Source: Vreelandella venusta
GTDB lineage: Bacteria; Pseudomonadota; Gammaproteobacteria; Pseudomonadales; Halomonadaceae
Length of the DNA: 59,411 nucleotides
Direction: 5' to 3'
Assembly (NCBI RefSeq): GCF_007989605.1
Contig: NZ_BJUL01000020.1
Location: 1-59,411, forward strand
The position numbers and the translations under genes are program-made. The notes beneath the pieces were generated by a model. The model made no database searches. It saw only the letters and a program-made list of their open reading frames with translations, and had not been told where the DNA came from. Positions within the stretch are counted from its first letter, which is position 1; every line of letters begins with the position of its first letter. Below, piece by piece: positions 25,332-34,893 of this stretch.

Positions 25332-26516
25332 TCAGCACGCCTGCCCACAAGCGACACCACTTGCCCAAGCCCACTGAAAGTTGTACCCCCCCAATTCCCC
25401 CGTCACATCGAGTACTTCACCGATAAACCTAAGCTGTGGTAAATCTTTCACGGCAAATGTTTTTGATGAAATCGCTTCCGTACTTACCCCACCCATGGTT
25501 ACCTCAGCTGTTCGCCACCCTTCTGTACCTGACGGTTTTAGCTGCCACTGGTTTAGCCGCTGCGCCCAGTGATCAAGCGCATCATTGCTGTACTCAGCCA
25601 TAGGACTGGTAAGATTGGCGTCTGGGTACCACTCTAGCAACGCTTGGGCAAAGCGCTTTGGAAAACGCTCTCCCAGCCAAGTGGACAGCAGACGCTTAGG
25701 GGTCGCATGCCGTGCATAGCGTAATACGTCAGCGGCATCTTCAGTTGGCAGTAAATTAATAGTGATCGCGTCGCCAGGTTGCCAAACGCTGGAAATTTGC
25801 AGCATCGATGGGCCTGATAGGCCACGATGAGTAAATAGCATTGGCTCTATATAGCGTTTCCCATTGCAGCTAACTTCGCATGGCACACTGACCCCAGAAA
25901 GTGCTGCTGTACGCTCTTTCCAGCTATCGCTTAAGGTAAACGGCACCAAACCTGGGCGAGTGGGCAGAACATCTAAGCCAAACTGACGGGCAATATCATA
26001 ACCAAACCCTGTCGCCCCCATCGTGGGTATCGAAAGTCCTCCCGTCGCAATCACTACCGTACCCGCGTCGATGCTTCCCAACGACGTGGCTAAGCGCATG
26101 CTATCCCCCATTCGCTCCAGCCTAGAAATTGACGTGCTGAGCGATACCTCGACGCCGGCCCATTCACACTCGGTGAGTAGGACATTAACAATGTCTTTAG
26201 CGGAGCTCGCACAAAAGAGCTGGCCTGGGGCTTTCTCCACATAGTCAACACCATGCCGCTCTATCAACGATACAAAATGCTCAGGACGGTAACGCTTTAA
26301 TGCGGAAATGCAAAAATACGGATTTTCCGAATAAAAGTTCTGAGGCGTAGTTGCAAGATTGGTAAAATTGCAGCGTCCTCCTCCAGACATCAATATTTTT
26401 TTGCCCGCCTTGTTGGCATGGTCCACTAACAGTACACGACGCCCTGCGTAACCCGCTTGAGCCGCGCACATTAAACCAGCGGCTCCGGCACCAATGACGA
26501 CGACGTCGTAGACCAT
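25332..26516 (-). CDS. HI0933/YhiN-family flavoprotein
   Basis: 394-residue FAD-dependent oxidoreductase of the HI0933 (BaiN/RdsA) family. The N-terminal dinucleotide motif VVIGAGAAGLMCA starts at residue 5, with GGGRCNFTN near 45-53 and a C-terminal FIGEVLDVTGELGGYNFQWA block, all typical. The substrate is unknown. The ATG at 26516 begins right before the FAD motif and has GGGAG upstream; the open frame reaches 26573. Confidence 0.88.
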   Translation of the reverse strand: MVYDVVVIGAGAAGLMCAAQAGYAGRRVLLVDHANKAGKKILMSGGGRCNFTNLATTPQNFYSENPYFCISALKRYRPEHFVSLIERHGVDYVEKAPGQLFCASSAKDIVNVLLTECEWAGVEVSLSTSISRLERMGDSMRLATSLGSIDAGTVVIATGGLSIPTMGATGFGYDIARQFGLDVLPTRPGLVPFTLSDSWKERTAALSGVSVPCEVSCNGKRYIEPMLFTHRGLSGPSMLQISSVWQPGDAITINLLPTEDAADVLRYARHATPKRLLSTWLGERFPKRFAQALLEWYPDANLTSPMAEYSNDALDHWAQRLNQWQLKPSGTEGWRTAEVTMGGVSTEAISSKTFAVKDLPQLRFIGEVLDVTGELGGYNFQWAWASGVACGQAC

Positions 26517-26711
26517 AAAATCAGGCTCCCAGGATGAAAAAATGAGGGGCATTTTAACAGGTAAACGGCTCAAGATTACTGTACATTCAAAAGCAATTGT
26601 ACAAACTACGTATACCTACTTAACAAAATACCATTACTCACTCTTTCGCCCTCTAACGCGGCGCTACCCTAAATGGTATTACTAGGCCTTTTTGATAACA
26701 CTGAGACGCTA

Positions 26712-27779
26712 ATGCTTGCTTGTAAACGTATCTGTTTCTTTTGGCTGTTGACCCTATTATGGGTGAGCCCCCTTTTGGCACAGTCTCCCCCTCCTGTTAT
26801 TGGGCACTACGCGGCCATAACTGCGTGGTCTGATCCGCTTGAGGCGTTAGGGACACTAAGTGCTGATGAGAGCGTGACACTTTCCGCCACAGTGACCGAC
26901 ACAATTGCCGAGATCAATTTTGAAGATGGCGAACAAGTAGAGCGCGGAAGGCTATTAATTCGTTTAGAAGATGCTGAAGAACAGGCTCAGTTAAGGGCGG
27001 CGCAAGCCCTTAATGAAGAACGCCGTAATGCGCTAGACCGAGCCACCCAGCTGCAACAACGCAGCCTTGCCCCGCGGGCTGACGTAGAGGATTCTCAGGC
27101 ACGTTTACGTCAATCACAAGCCGATGCACAAGCGTTAGAGGCTAGGTTGTCAAATTATCGCTTACATGCCCCTTTTAGCGGACGGGTTGGCTTTCGTAAC
27201 GTTAGCATCGGCGCACTAGTGACGCCCGGCATGGAGCTTGTCACGCTTGATAAGCTGGATGTCATGAAGCTCGACTTTACCGTACCTGAAGTATTTTTAG
27301 GACGTTTGTCCAACGGCCTAAAGCTTAGTGCTACGACGGCGGCCTTCCCTGACGAGGTGTTCAGTGGTGAGATCTCTAGCATTGGCACTCGCATTGACCC
27401 TATCACCCGCAGTGTTAACGTTCGCGCCGAAATGGTAAACCCTGGGCTTCGTCTGCGGCCAGGTATGTTAATGGAGGTCGTGGTTCAACAACGCATCCGC
27501 GATACGCTTGTACTTCCTGAAGCGGCGATCGAACCCAGTGGCAACCGTCACTTTGTGATGTTAATCAACCAACAGGACGGCAGCTATCGATTAGAACGGC
27601 GAGAAGTCACCATTGGCGAACGACGGATTGGTCAAGTAGAGGTACTGGATGGTATCAGTGCAGGCGACCTAATCGTGATTCACGGATTACAACTCGCTCG
27701 AGATGGCCAGCAAGTCAGACTACTCGGTATCGCTGATGAAGAAGCGGATATTCGCACGCTACTGGAGGCTGATCGTTAA
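26712..27779 (+). CDS. RND efflux periplasmic adaptor
   Basis: Membrane fusion protein of an RND pump, 355 residues. A signal peptide ends near residue 24 (LLAQ); no lipobox cysteine is present. A biotinyl-lipoyl half motif (INFEDGEQVERGRLL) precedes a helical hairpin (about 75-130), then LHAPFSGRVGFR and beta-barrel domains. The ATG at 26712 with GAG nine bases upstream gives a normal signal peptide; an ATG at 26673 is possible. It is coupled to the pump gene by a TAATG overlap. Confidence 0.9.
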   Translation: MLACKRICFFWLLTLLWVSPLLAQSPPPVIGHYAAITAWSDPLEALGTLSADESVTLSATVTDTIAEINFEDGEQVERGRLLIRLEDAEEQAQLRAAQALNEERRNALDRATQLQQRSLAPRADVEDSQARLRQSQADAQALEARLSNYRLHAPFSGRVGFRNVSIGALVTPGMELVTLDKLDVMKLDFTVPEVFLGRLSNGLKLSATTAAFPDEVFSGEISSIGTRIDPITRSVNVRAEMVNPGLRLRPGMLMEVVVQQRIRDTLVLPEAAIEPSGNRHFVMLINQQDGSYRLERREVTIGERRIGQVEVLDGISAGDLIVIHGLQLARDGQQVRLLGIADEEADIRTLLEADR

Positions 27780-30700
27780 TGCGCTTATCCGACATTTCAG
27801 TTCAGCGGCCAGTGCTGGCGATGGTGATCGCCACACTGATTATCGCGTTTGGTTTACTGGCTCTCAACCGACTGCCCTTGCAAGAATACCCAACGGTTGA
27901 TCCGCCTATCGTTAGTATTGACACCCGCTATCCTGGCGCATCAGCAAGCGTTGTAGAGACCCGCATTACCCAAGTGCTCGAAGACCGCATCGCCGGCGTG
28001 GAGGGTATTGAGCTAATAACGTCACAAAGCGAGGATGGTCGTTCGCGGATTGAAATCGAGTTCGCCATCACTATGGATATCAATGCTGCCGCCAACGATA
28101 TCCGCGATCGCATTTCAGGAGCACTGCGCAACCTTCCTGATGATGCCGATAACCCAGAGGTCACTAAAGCCGACAGTAGTGAGACGATTGTCGTGTGGCT
28201 AAGTCTCTCGGGGGCAGATTACTCGATTACTGAACTGACCGATTATGCCAACCGCTTTCTGGTAGACAGCCTTTCGGTACAACCCGGCGTGGCAAGGGTG
28301 CGCGTGGGTGGTGGACGCGACTACGCGATGCGCGTTTGGCTAGACCGCAATGCGCTCGCCGCACGGGGGCTAACCGTCGGTGATATTGAGGATGCTCTAC
28401 GTGCTGAGAACGTTGAGTTGCCAGCGGGCTCAATTGAATCCGAAGATCGCCAATTTATTGTCCGTTTGCCGCGCAGCTTCGCGACCGCGGATGATTTTAA
28501 GCAGATTGCTTTAATTGAAGGCAGTAACGGTTATCTAGTACGCCTGGGCGATGTAGCACGTGTCGAGATAGGCTCAGTAGAAGACCGAACGGTGTTTCGT
28601 GCCAATGGCGTCCCGATGGTGGGGCTAGGCATGATCATGCAATCAACGGCTAACGTAGTGGAGCTATCGAAAGCCGTTCGACAAGAACTTGAGCGGCTTC
28701 AAGGCACCCTGCCGGAGGGGATGTCACTCAGCCTTAACTATGATGCCTCAGTATTCGTTTCAGGCGCTATCGAACAAGTAGTGATGACGCTGTTTATCGC
28801 CATGGGGCTAGTTATTGTGGTGATGTTTATGTTTTTAGGCAATCTGCGCACCACACTAGTACCTGCCGTGACAGTGCCGATTGCCGTTATTGGGGCATTT
28901 ACCGCCCTGGCCGCTATGAATTTTTCGATTAACCTACTCACGCTATTGGCGCTGGTGTTGGCGATTGGGTTAATTGTTGATGACGCGATTGTAGTACTTG
29001 AAAATATCAATCGACGCATGCACGACTACGGAGAAACACCTCTGGTCGCAGCATTTCGAGGCACACGGCAAATCGCTTTCGCGGTGATTGCTACCACGCT
29101 GGTGTTAGTGGCGGTCTTCGTTCCCCTCAGCATGCTGCAGGGGGATATTGGTCGGCTATTTTCAGAGTTCGCACTTACCATGGCAGCAGCGGTTGTTGTC
29201 TCAACCCTGCTAGCCCTTACCCTCACCCCAATGATGGCTTCTAAGATTCTTAAGCCAGGCATGCATGATAGCCGAATTGGTCAAGCCGTTCAGTGGCTGC
29301 TGACGGGCACCCAGCGTTATTACCAGCGCGCATTAGAAATCGTACTCACATTAAAATGGCTGGTCGTTGCCCTGTTTTTCTTGTTGATTGCCGCTACCGC
29401 CTGGCTGGCAACCGCACTGCCCAATGAATACACCCCGCAAGAAGATCGTGGCAATTTCATTGTCCTTGTCAACGGCCCAGAAGGCGCAACGTTTGACTAT
29501 ATGATGGACTATATGGATGAGATAGAGGCCAGGTTAACGCCTTTGGTGGACAATGGAGAGCTTGAACGAATCGTGGTTCGAGCACCACGTGGCTTTGGTA
29601 ATATCGAAAATTTCAACAGCGGTTTTATTATCGTCAACATGGCTGATTGGGGAAGCCGCCGTAGCGCTTGGGAAATCATGGCCGATATTCGTCAGCAGCT
29701 ACGAACATTGCCAGGTGTTCAGGCTTTTCCAGTGATGAGGCAAGGTTTTGGGCAGCGCACTCAAAAACCCGTGCAATTCGTGCTCGGAGGCGGTACCTAC
29801 GAAGATTTAGCACGTTGGCGGGATATGTTGATTACTCATGTTCGTGAAAACAACCCGCGTATTACTGCTATCGAAAGTAATTATGATGAGACCCAGCCCC
29901 AGTTACGCGTGGATATCAATTATGAGCGCGCTGCAGCGTTGGGCGTCACGGTTACAGAGATAGGTCGGACGCTGGAAGTGCTGCTTGGTGGGCGTAACGT
30001 CACCCGCTATGTAGATGACGGGGAAGAGTACGATGTCATCCTTGAAGGTGACCGCAGCGGTCAAAATAGCCCTGCTGCGCTAAACAATATTCAAGTCCGC
30101 TCTGCTCGCTCAGGAGAACTGATCCCTCTAGCCAGCTTGGTAACGCTCTCTGACTTCGCTGGTGCTAGTACGCTGAACCGTTTTGACCGTGTTCGCGCTA
30201 TTACGATTGAAGCCAATCTAGCCGATGGTTACCCCCTTGGTGAAGCATTGGAATACTTGCAACAAGCTGCCGACAATGTATTGCCTGAAGAGGTACAAAC
30301 GAACTTTGCCGGGCCTTCCCGCGACTTTCAACAGGCCAGTGGCGCTACCATGTTCTTATTAGTGCTCGGTGCCGTGGTGGTTTATTTAGTGCTTGCGGCC
30401 CAGTTTGAAAGCTTAATTCACCCGTTTGTGATCATGCTGACCGTCCCACTAGCCATGGTTGGCGCCCTGCTTGCCTTGCTGCTTAGCGGCCAGTCACTCA
30501 ATATCTATAGCCAAGTAGGCTTAGTACTACTGATTGGTCTTGCCGCTAAGAATGGCATTCTGATTGTTGAGTTTGCCAACCAGCTACGCGATGAAGGTCA
30601 GGCGTTTCGCTCTGCTTTAATTGAAGCATCAGTAACACGCTTACGGCCAATTTTAATGACCGCAGTCACTACGATGGCGGGTGCGATACCACTGATATTA

Positions 30701-30919
30701 TCAAGCGGCCCGGGCGCGGAATCTCGGCTCGTTATTGGCACCGTTATTATGGCGGGTGTTGGCTCTGCGACTGTATTTACGCTGTTTGTCGTCCCGGTAG
30801 CCTACGACCTGCTTGCGCGTTACTCGGGCTCACCTGGGGCAGTTAAACGTCAATTAGAAAAGGAGATAGCCAGCGCTCCTATTGCTCATCATACGCCGCT
30901 GAATACCCCAGAGCGCTAA
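27779..30919 (+). CDS. RND multidrug-type efflux permease
   Basis: 1046-residue inner-membrane proton-driven pump of the HAE1 class (AcrB/MexB-like). Twelve helices and two large periplasmic loops are evident. The proton-relay aspartates are in IGLIVDDAIVVLEN and the matching TM10 lysine in LIGLAAKNGILIVEF. It forms an operon with the adaptor; no outer membrane channel or regulator gene adjoins. A perfect terminator follows. Substrates are unknown. Confidence 0.94.
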   Translation: MRLSDISVQRPVLAMVIATLIIAFGLLALNRLPLQEYPTVDPPIVSIDTRYPGASASVVETRITQVLEDRIAGVEGIELITSQSEDGRSRIEIEFAITMDINAAANDIRDRISGALRNLPDDADNPEVTKADSSETIVVWLSLSGADYSITELTDYANRFLVDSLSVQPGVARVRVGGGRDYAMRVWLDRNALAARGLTVGDIEDALRAENVELPAGSIESEDRQFIVRLPRSFATADDFKQIALIEGSNGYLVRLGDVARVEIGSVEDRTVFRANGVPMVGLGMIMQSTANVVELSKAVRQELERLQGTLPEGMSLSLNYDASVFVSGAIEQVVMTLFIAMGLVIVVMFMFLGNLRTTLVPAVTVPIAVIGAFTALAAMNFSINLLTLLALVLAIGLIVDDAIVVLENINRRMHDYGETPLVAAFRGTRQIAFAVIATTLVLVAVFVPLSMLQGDIGRLFSEFALTMAAAVVVSTLLALTLTPMMASKILKPGMHDSRIGQAVQWLLTGTQRYYQRALEIVLTLKWLVVALFFLLIAATAWLATALPNEYTPQEDRGNFIVLVNGPEGATFDYMMDYMDEIEARLTPLVDNGELERIVVRAPRGFGNIENFNSGFIIVNMADWGSRRSAWEIMADIRQQLRTLPGVQAFPVMRQGFGQRTQKPVQFVLGGGTYEDLARWRDMLITHVRENNPRITAIESNYDETQPQLRVDINYERAAALGVTVTEIGRTLEVLLGGRNVTRYVDDGEEYDVILEGDRSGQNSPAALNNIQVRSARSGELIPLASLVTLSDFAGASTLNRFDRVRAITIEANLADGYPLGEALEYLQQAADNVLPEEVQTNFAGPSRDFQQASGATMFLLVLGAVVVYLVLAAQFESLIHPFVIMLTVPLAMVGALLALLLSGQSLNIYSQVGLVLLIGLAAKNGILIVEFANQLRDEGQAFRSALIEASVTRLRPILMTAVTTMAGAIPLILSSGPGAESRLVIGTVIMAGVGSATVFTLFVVPVAYDLLARYSGSPGAVKRQLEKEIASAPIAHHTPLNTPER

Positions 30920-30962
30920 CATGAGCCATTACGCAACGTCATAAAGCCATCTTCGCACTATG

Positions 30963-30989
30963 CAAAAGGCGCCACACAGGCGCCTTTTG
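30963..30989. terminator. Bidirectional rho-independent terminator
   Basis: CAAAAGGCGCC-ACACA-GGCGCCTTTTG: an 11-bp perfect stem with a 5-base loop, flanked by A and T runs on either side, so it can end both the RND operon (plus) and the DUF3617 gene (minus). Confidence 0.85.
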
Positions 30990-31018
30990 TCGATCATGAA
31001 AATACGCTAACTGTCATC

Positions 31019-31456
31019 TTAATCGCAGTTACCAATACGCTCGCCTTCAATGACCGTATTCATGTTCAGCTCGCCCATCGGCGATTGAGTGAATATATCC
31101 ACATTGCCTTCGATTTGCTCACCCATAAAACGCATTTCGCCATCAATGGTCGCTTCACCGCCATCGGCACGGCAAATCATGCTGTAGGAAAGGCCATCGG
31201 CATTCATATCCTGGCTCAGCAGCTCGCAGCCCTCTTCCTCTTCAATAAAGCCAAACTCAGCGCTATCCAACTCCTCTTGGGTGATGCACTGACGCTCAGT
31301 CTGGGTTTGATCCGGAATTTGCATGTCGCCACTCATGCTGGTCACGCTGACAAACTCCCACTCGCCAGGCGTAACGTTAGGGGTTTCCGCCTGAGCGACC
31401 ATCGGGAAGGCCAAGAAGGCCGCTACTGCCATGTGTCGTATCATCATCGCACTCAT
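31019..31456 (-). CDS. DUF3617 domain exported protein
   Basis: 145 residues with a signal peptide ending at AQA near residue 23. The mature part opens with TPGEWEF, has QCIT and the paired cysteines (EGCELL, MICRADGG) and ends in a C-terminal cysteine (GNCD), as in DUF3617 proteins of unknown function. The protein is very acidic. The ATG at 31456 or the ATG pair at 31447/31444 may be the start. Confidence 0.8.
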   Translation of the reverse strand: MSAMMIRHMAVAAFLAFPMVAQAETPNVTPGEWEFVSVTSMSGDMQIPDQTQTERQCITQEELDSAEFGFIEEEEGCELLSQDMNADGLSYSMICRADGGEATIDGEMRFMGEQIEGNVDIFTQSPMGELNMNTVIEGERIGNCD

Positions 31457-31614
31457 CTCTAGGTGGCTTTAAGGAATACGTTATTATCCTACCTGATTCA
31501 TTACTTACATGTCCTACCGGACAAGGTCACTGCTACACTATTATCGTCACAGTTACTCATTTTCAGAGCTTTCCGATAAAAGGGCGCTAGCGATCACATT
31601 AAGGGGAAATAGCC

Positions 31615-31824
31615 ATGCAGGATGACGCGCTAGTCAATTATGACTTTTACTGCCCCTACTGCGATACACCACTCACGTTTCTTATCGACACCTCCCAAGG
31701 TAGCCACGATACCTGGGAGGATTGCCACCAGTGCTGTGCCCCGATTCAATTACACATCATGGTCTCGCTAATAACCGGTGAGCTAGAAGCTGTGCTCACC
31801 GGGCGAGACGACGATGTGCTTTAG
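31615..31824 (+). CDS. CPXCG-motif cysteine-rich protein
   Basis: 69-residue protein with CPYC (residues 13-16) and CHQCC (37-41), a probable zinc-binding pair of knuckles, and the ITGELEAVL ending typical of the CPXCG small protein family. Function unknown. AAGGGG precedes the ATG. It converges on potI with 9 bases between stops. Confidence 0.85.
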   Translation: MQDDALVNYDFYCPYCDTPLTFLIDTSQGSHDTWEDCHQCCAPIQLHIMVSLITGELEAVLTGRDDDVL

Positions 31825-31833
31825 CGCCCGTCG

Positions 31834-32676
31834 CTAAGCACTCTCGGCTTGTCGCAGCAGTGCTTTTCGTTTTGCTTCACCCCGACGCATAAAGAACCAC
31901 GCCAATAGCGTCGTCAGCGATACGGCCAGAATAATCAGCGTAGCCAGCGCATTGATCTTAGGCGACACCCCCATCCGCACCGACGAAAACACCACCATTG
32001 GCAAGGTGTTGGCACCGGGGCCAGAGACGAAGCTGGCAATAACCAAGTCATCTAGTGACAGCGTGAATGCCAGCAACCACCCCGCTGCTAAGGCAGGCGA
32101 AATAACAGGCAGCGTAATAAAGAAGAAGGTCTTCACCGGTGGCGAGCCCAAATCCATGGCAGCTTCTTCGATAGAGCGATCAATTTCACGCAAGCGGGCT
32201 GCCACAACCACCGCGACATACGCACTGCAAAACGTTGTATGAGCAATCCAGATAGTCGCCATACCACGATCAGCCGGCCAACCAATCAGTTGAGCCATCT
32301 GCACGAATAGCAATAGTAGCGACAGCCCCGTAATAACTTCCGGCATTACCAGCGGCGCGGTAACCATACTCGACAATGCCGTCTTACCGCGAAAATGGCC
32401 ATAACGCGTCATTACAAAAGCGGCCACTGTACCTAAACATACCGCCATGCTAGCGGCAAAAAAGGCAATTTTCAGACTGGTCCAAACCGCTGACAGGATC
32501 TGTTGATCGCGAAATAGTTCGCCGTACCATTGTGTCGAGAACCCTGCCCACACCGTCACTAACCGCGAGGCATTGAAGGAGTAAACCACCAACACCACCA
32601 TCGGCAAATAAAGAAACAGCAGCCCCAACACTAACATCACGGAGGTAAAGCGTGGGCGTCTATCCAGTCTCATCAT
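31834..32676 (-). CDS. potI: Putrescine ABC transporter permease PotI
   Basis: Inner-membrane permease, 280 residues, about six helices. The EAA loop EEAAMDLGSPPVKTFFFITLP is intact. It overlaps the potH stop by one base. It is the last gene of potFGHI. Confidence 0.93.
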   Translation of the reverse strand: MMRLDRRPRFTSVMLVLGLLFLYLPMVVLVVYSFNASRLVTVWAGFSTQWYGELFRDQQILSAVWTSLKIAFFAASMAVCLGTVAAFVMTRYGHFRGKTALSSMVTAPLVMPEVITGLSLLLLFVQMAQLIGWPADRGMATIWIAHTTFCSAYVAVVVAARLREIDRSIEEAAMDLGSPPVKTFFFITLPVISPALAAGWLLAFTLSLDDLVIASFVSGPGANTLPMVVFSSVRMGVSPKINALATLIILAVSLTTLLAWFFMRRGEAKRKALLRQAESA

Positions 32677-33581
32677 TATTCAAGCTCCCGTGACTGGTAG
32701 CGATGGAACAGCACAATGGGAATTAACAGCAGCAATAGCATTACCATGGCTAACGCCGAAGCCACAGGCCAGTCGCGGTTCAAGAAGAACTCTTCCCACA
32801 ACACTTTACCAATCATCAGCGTATCCGGTCCCCCGAGCAATTCAGGGATCACAAACTCACCGACGGCAGGAATAAATACCAGCATAGAGCCCGCGATGAT
32901 TCCGCCCATAGAGAGCGGCAGCGTGACTTTGATAAAGGTATTAAGCTTGCGCGAACCCAAATCGGACGCCGCTTCTAGCAGCGAGTTATCCAACCGCGTT
33001 AGATGGGCATAAAGCGGCAACACCATAAACGGCAGATAGGCATAAACAATGCCGATAATGACAGCAAACTGGGTGTTCATCATGCGTAGCGGGGAGTCGA
33101 TCAGTCCCATTCCCAACAGTACGTTATTGATTAATCCGCTATTACTTAAAATACCCATCCATGCATAGACGCGAATCAAAAACGACGTCCACGACGGCAG
33201 CATTACCAACAGCAGCAAAATAAGCTGCCAGCGCCCCGGCGCACGGGCCATCGCATAGGCCATCGGATAGCCAATCAACAAGCATACTGCTGTCGCTACA
33301 AACGCGGTTTTTATCGAGCCCCAGTAGGCCGCCACATAGAGAGAATCAGACAACAAAAACAAATAGTTGCCCAGATTCAAGAAAATATTGAGCGTTTGGT
33401 CAGCATACTCAACCAACGGCCCATAGGGTGGTATAGCAATTGCTGCTTGCGAAAGGCTGATCTTTAAGACCAGCGCAAACGGCAATAAAAAGAACAGCGT
33501 AAGCCACAAAAGCGGTAGTGCGATAACTGCACGACGACCTAACTGCAACCGCTTTACGAAGCCTGCAATGCGAGATGGCAT
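32676..33581 (-). CDS. potH: Putrescine ABC transporter permease PotH
   Basis: Inner-membrane permease, about 301 residues, six predicted helices; EAA loop LEAASDLGSRKLNTFIKVTLP. AGGAG lies 13 bases before the ATG at 33581 and 10 before an in-frame GTG at 33584. The frame opens at a GTG at 33608, which has no ribosome site. It lies between potG and potI and is probably translated as part of potGHI. Confidence 0.92.
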   Translation of the reverse strand: MPSRIAGFVKRLQLGRRAVIALPLLWLTLFFLLPFALVLKISLSQAAIAIPPYGPLVEYADQTLNIFLNLGNYLFLLSDSLYVAAYWGSIKTAFVATAVCLLIGYPMAYAMARAPGRWQLILLLLVMLPSWTSFLIRVYAWMGILSNSGLINNVLLGMGLIDSPLRMMNTQFAVIIGIVYAYLPFMVLPLYAHLTRLDNSLLEAASDLGSRKLNTFIKVTLPLSMGGIIAGSMLVFIPAVGEFVIPELLGGPDTLMIGKVLWEEFFLNRDWPVASALAMVMLLLLLIPIVLFHRYQSRELE

Positions 33582-33615
33582 CACGATAGACGATCTCCTG
33601 TCAGCCACTGAGGCA

Positions 33616-34800
33616 TTAGCGATTCAGTACGATAGCGCTATGGTCTTCCCAATAGACATAAACACTATCCTCCCAGGTTGGGCGATCCCCCCGCCGCTCG
33701 GTATTGGCCATACTCACTTTGATCATTTGCCCGGAGGCAGTACGCACGTAGTAAAGCGAGTAGCCACCCAAGTAAGCTATATCATCAACCTTGCCCGCCT
33801 CCCAGTTGTACTCTGCGGATGGCTGCTCACGGGTTAGCCAGATTTTCTCAGGGCGCAGCGCAGCCCACACCCGGCGATCTACCGCCTGGGTCGTAATACC
33901 ATGATCAATATAGATCGGCCGAGATAGTGCCGGTGATGCAATGCGACAGTGGTCCGCAGCGTCTTCGACGATTTCACCTTCGAATAGATTCACCGTACCG
34001 ACAAATTCCGCCACCATTCGGCTGGCCGGACTTTCATAAATATCGACCGGTGAGCCCACCTGCTCTATCCAACCATCGGCCATAATCGCCACGCGGTCGG
34101 CCATGGTCATGGCTTCTTCTTGATCATGAGTCACCATGATGCAGGTCACCCCCACCTGCTCAATGATCTCAACAACCTCGAGCTGCATCTCCGTACGCAG
34201 CTTTTTATCCAACGCCCCCATCGGCTCATCCAGCAACAGCAACTTGGGACGTTTGGCCAGCGAACGAGCAAGCGCTACCCGTTGGCGCTGGCCGCCAGAA
34301 AGCTGATGCGGTTTACGCTTAGCAAAACGCTCCATATGCACTAGCTTGAGCATCTGTGCGACACGGGCATCAACGTCGGCCTTAGCTAGCTTGTCCTGCT
34401 TGAGCCCAAAAGCGATGTTTTGCGCTACCGTCATGTGAGGGAATAACGCGTAGGATTGAAACATCATATTGATTTGACGCTTATGCGGCGGCATCGAGGT
34501 GATATCTTCGCCGCCTAGCAGAATCCGCCCTTCACTGGGCGTTTCAAACCCCGCCAACATCCGCAACAATGTCGACTTGCCTGATCCTGACCCACCTAGC
34601 AAGGCGAAAATTTCGCCGCGCTTTACCTGCAAATTAACATCATCGACCGCAAGCGCATCGTCGAAACGCTTACTTAAGCGCTTTACCTCAAGCACACTAT
34701 CTTCTGCAAACCTTGGCGTTTTTCCCTGAGCGCGCTGAGTGGCGGGAGAAGTGACCGCAGGAGAGGATGACGGCTCGTTCGACAGGGGCGTAGTGACCAT
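33616..34800 (-). CDS. potG: Putrescine ABC transporter ATP-binding protein PotG
   Basis: 394-residue importer ATPase. Walker A GGSGSGKST, signature LSGGQRQRV, Walker B LLLDEPMGALD, and the histidine in VTHDQEEA are intact; a C-terminal regulatory domain follows. A poorly conserved 35-residue serine/proline-rich leader precedes the core. GGGAGTGG eight bases before the ATG supports this start. Two hairpins separate it from potF. Confidence 0.94.
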   Translation of the reverse strand: MVTTPLSNEPSSSPAVTSPATQRAQGKTPRFAEDSVLEVKRLSKRFDDALAVDDVNLQVKRGEIFALLGGSGSGKSTLLRMLAGFETPSEGRILLGGEDITSMPPHKRQINMMFQSYALFPHMTVAQNIAFGLKQDKLAKADVDARVAQMLKLVHMERFAKRKPHQLSGGQRQRVALARSLAKRPKLLLLDEPMGALDKKLRTEMQLEVVEIIEQVGVTCIMVTHDQEEAMTMADRVAIMADGWIEQVGSPVDIYESPASRMVAEFVGTVNLFEGEIVEDAADHCRIASPALSRPIYIDHGITTQAVDRRVWAALRPEKIWLTREQPSAEYNWEAGKVDDIAYLGGYSLYYVRTASGQMIKVSMANTERRGDRPTWEDSVYVYWEDHSAIVLNR

Positions 34801-34814
34801 TCGCCACTCCCATC

Positions 34815-34834
34815 AAAAGGCCCGGAAACCGGGC
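34815..34834 (-). terminator. Second hairpin in the potF-potG gap
   Basis: On the minus strand GCCCGG-TTT-CCGGGC is followed by C and TTTT, directly before the potG ribosome site (GGGAG). It is a short, GC-rich stem that could act as a terminator, attenuator or mRNA-stabilising structure for the potGHI message. Confidence 0.6.
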
Positions 34835-34837
34835 GTT

Positions 34838-34879
34838 AAAAAAGTAACAGCGAGCCCAGCATTCGCTTGGCTCGCTGTT
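34838..34879 (-). terminator. Strong terminator-like hairpin after potF
   Basis: On the minus strand AACAGCGAGCC pairs with GGCTCGCTGTT across a 12-base loop, then six T residues follow within two bases. This is a canonical intrinsic terminator just after the potF stop and inside the operon, so much of the potF transcript probably ends here. Confidence 0.8.
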
Positions 34880-34893
34880 AGGCGATGACTAAA

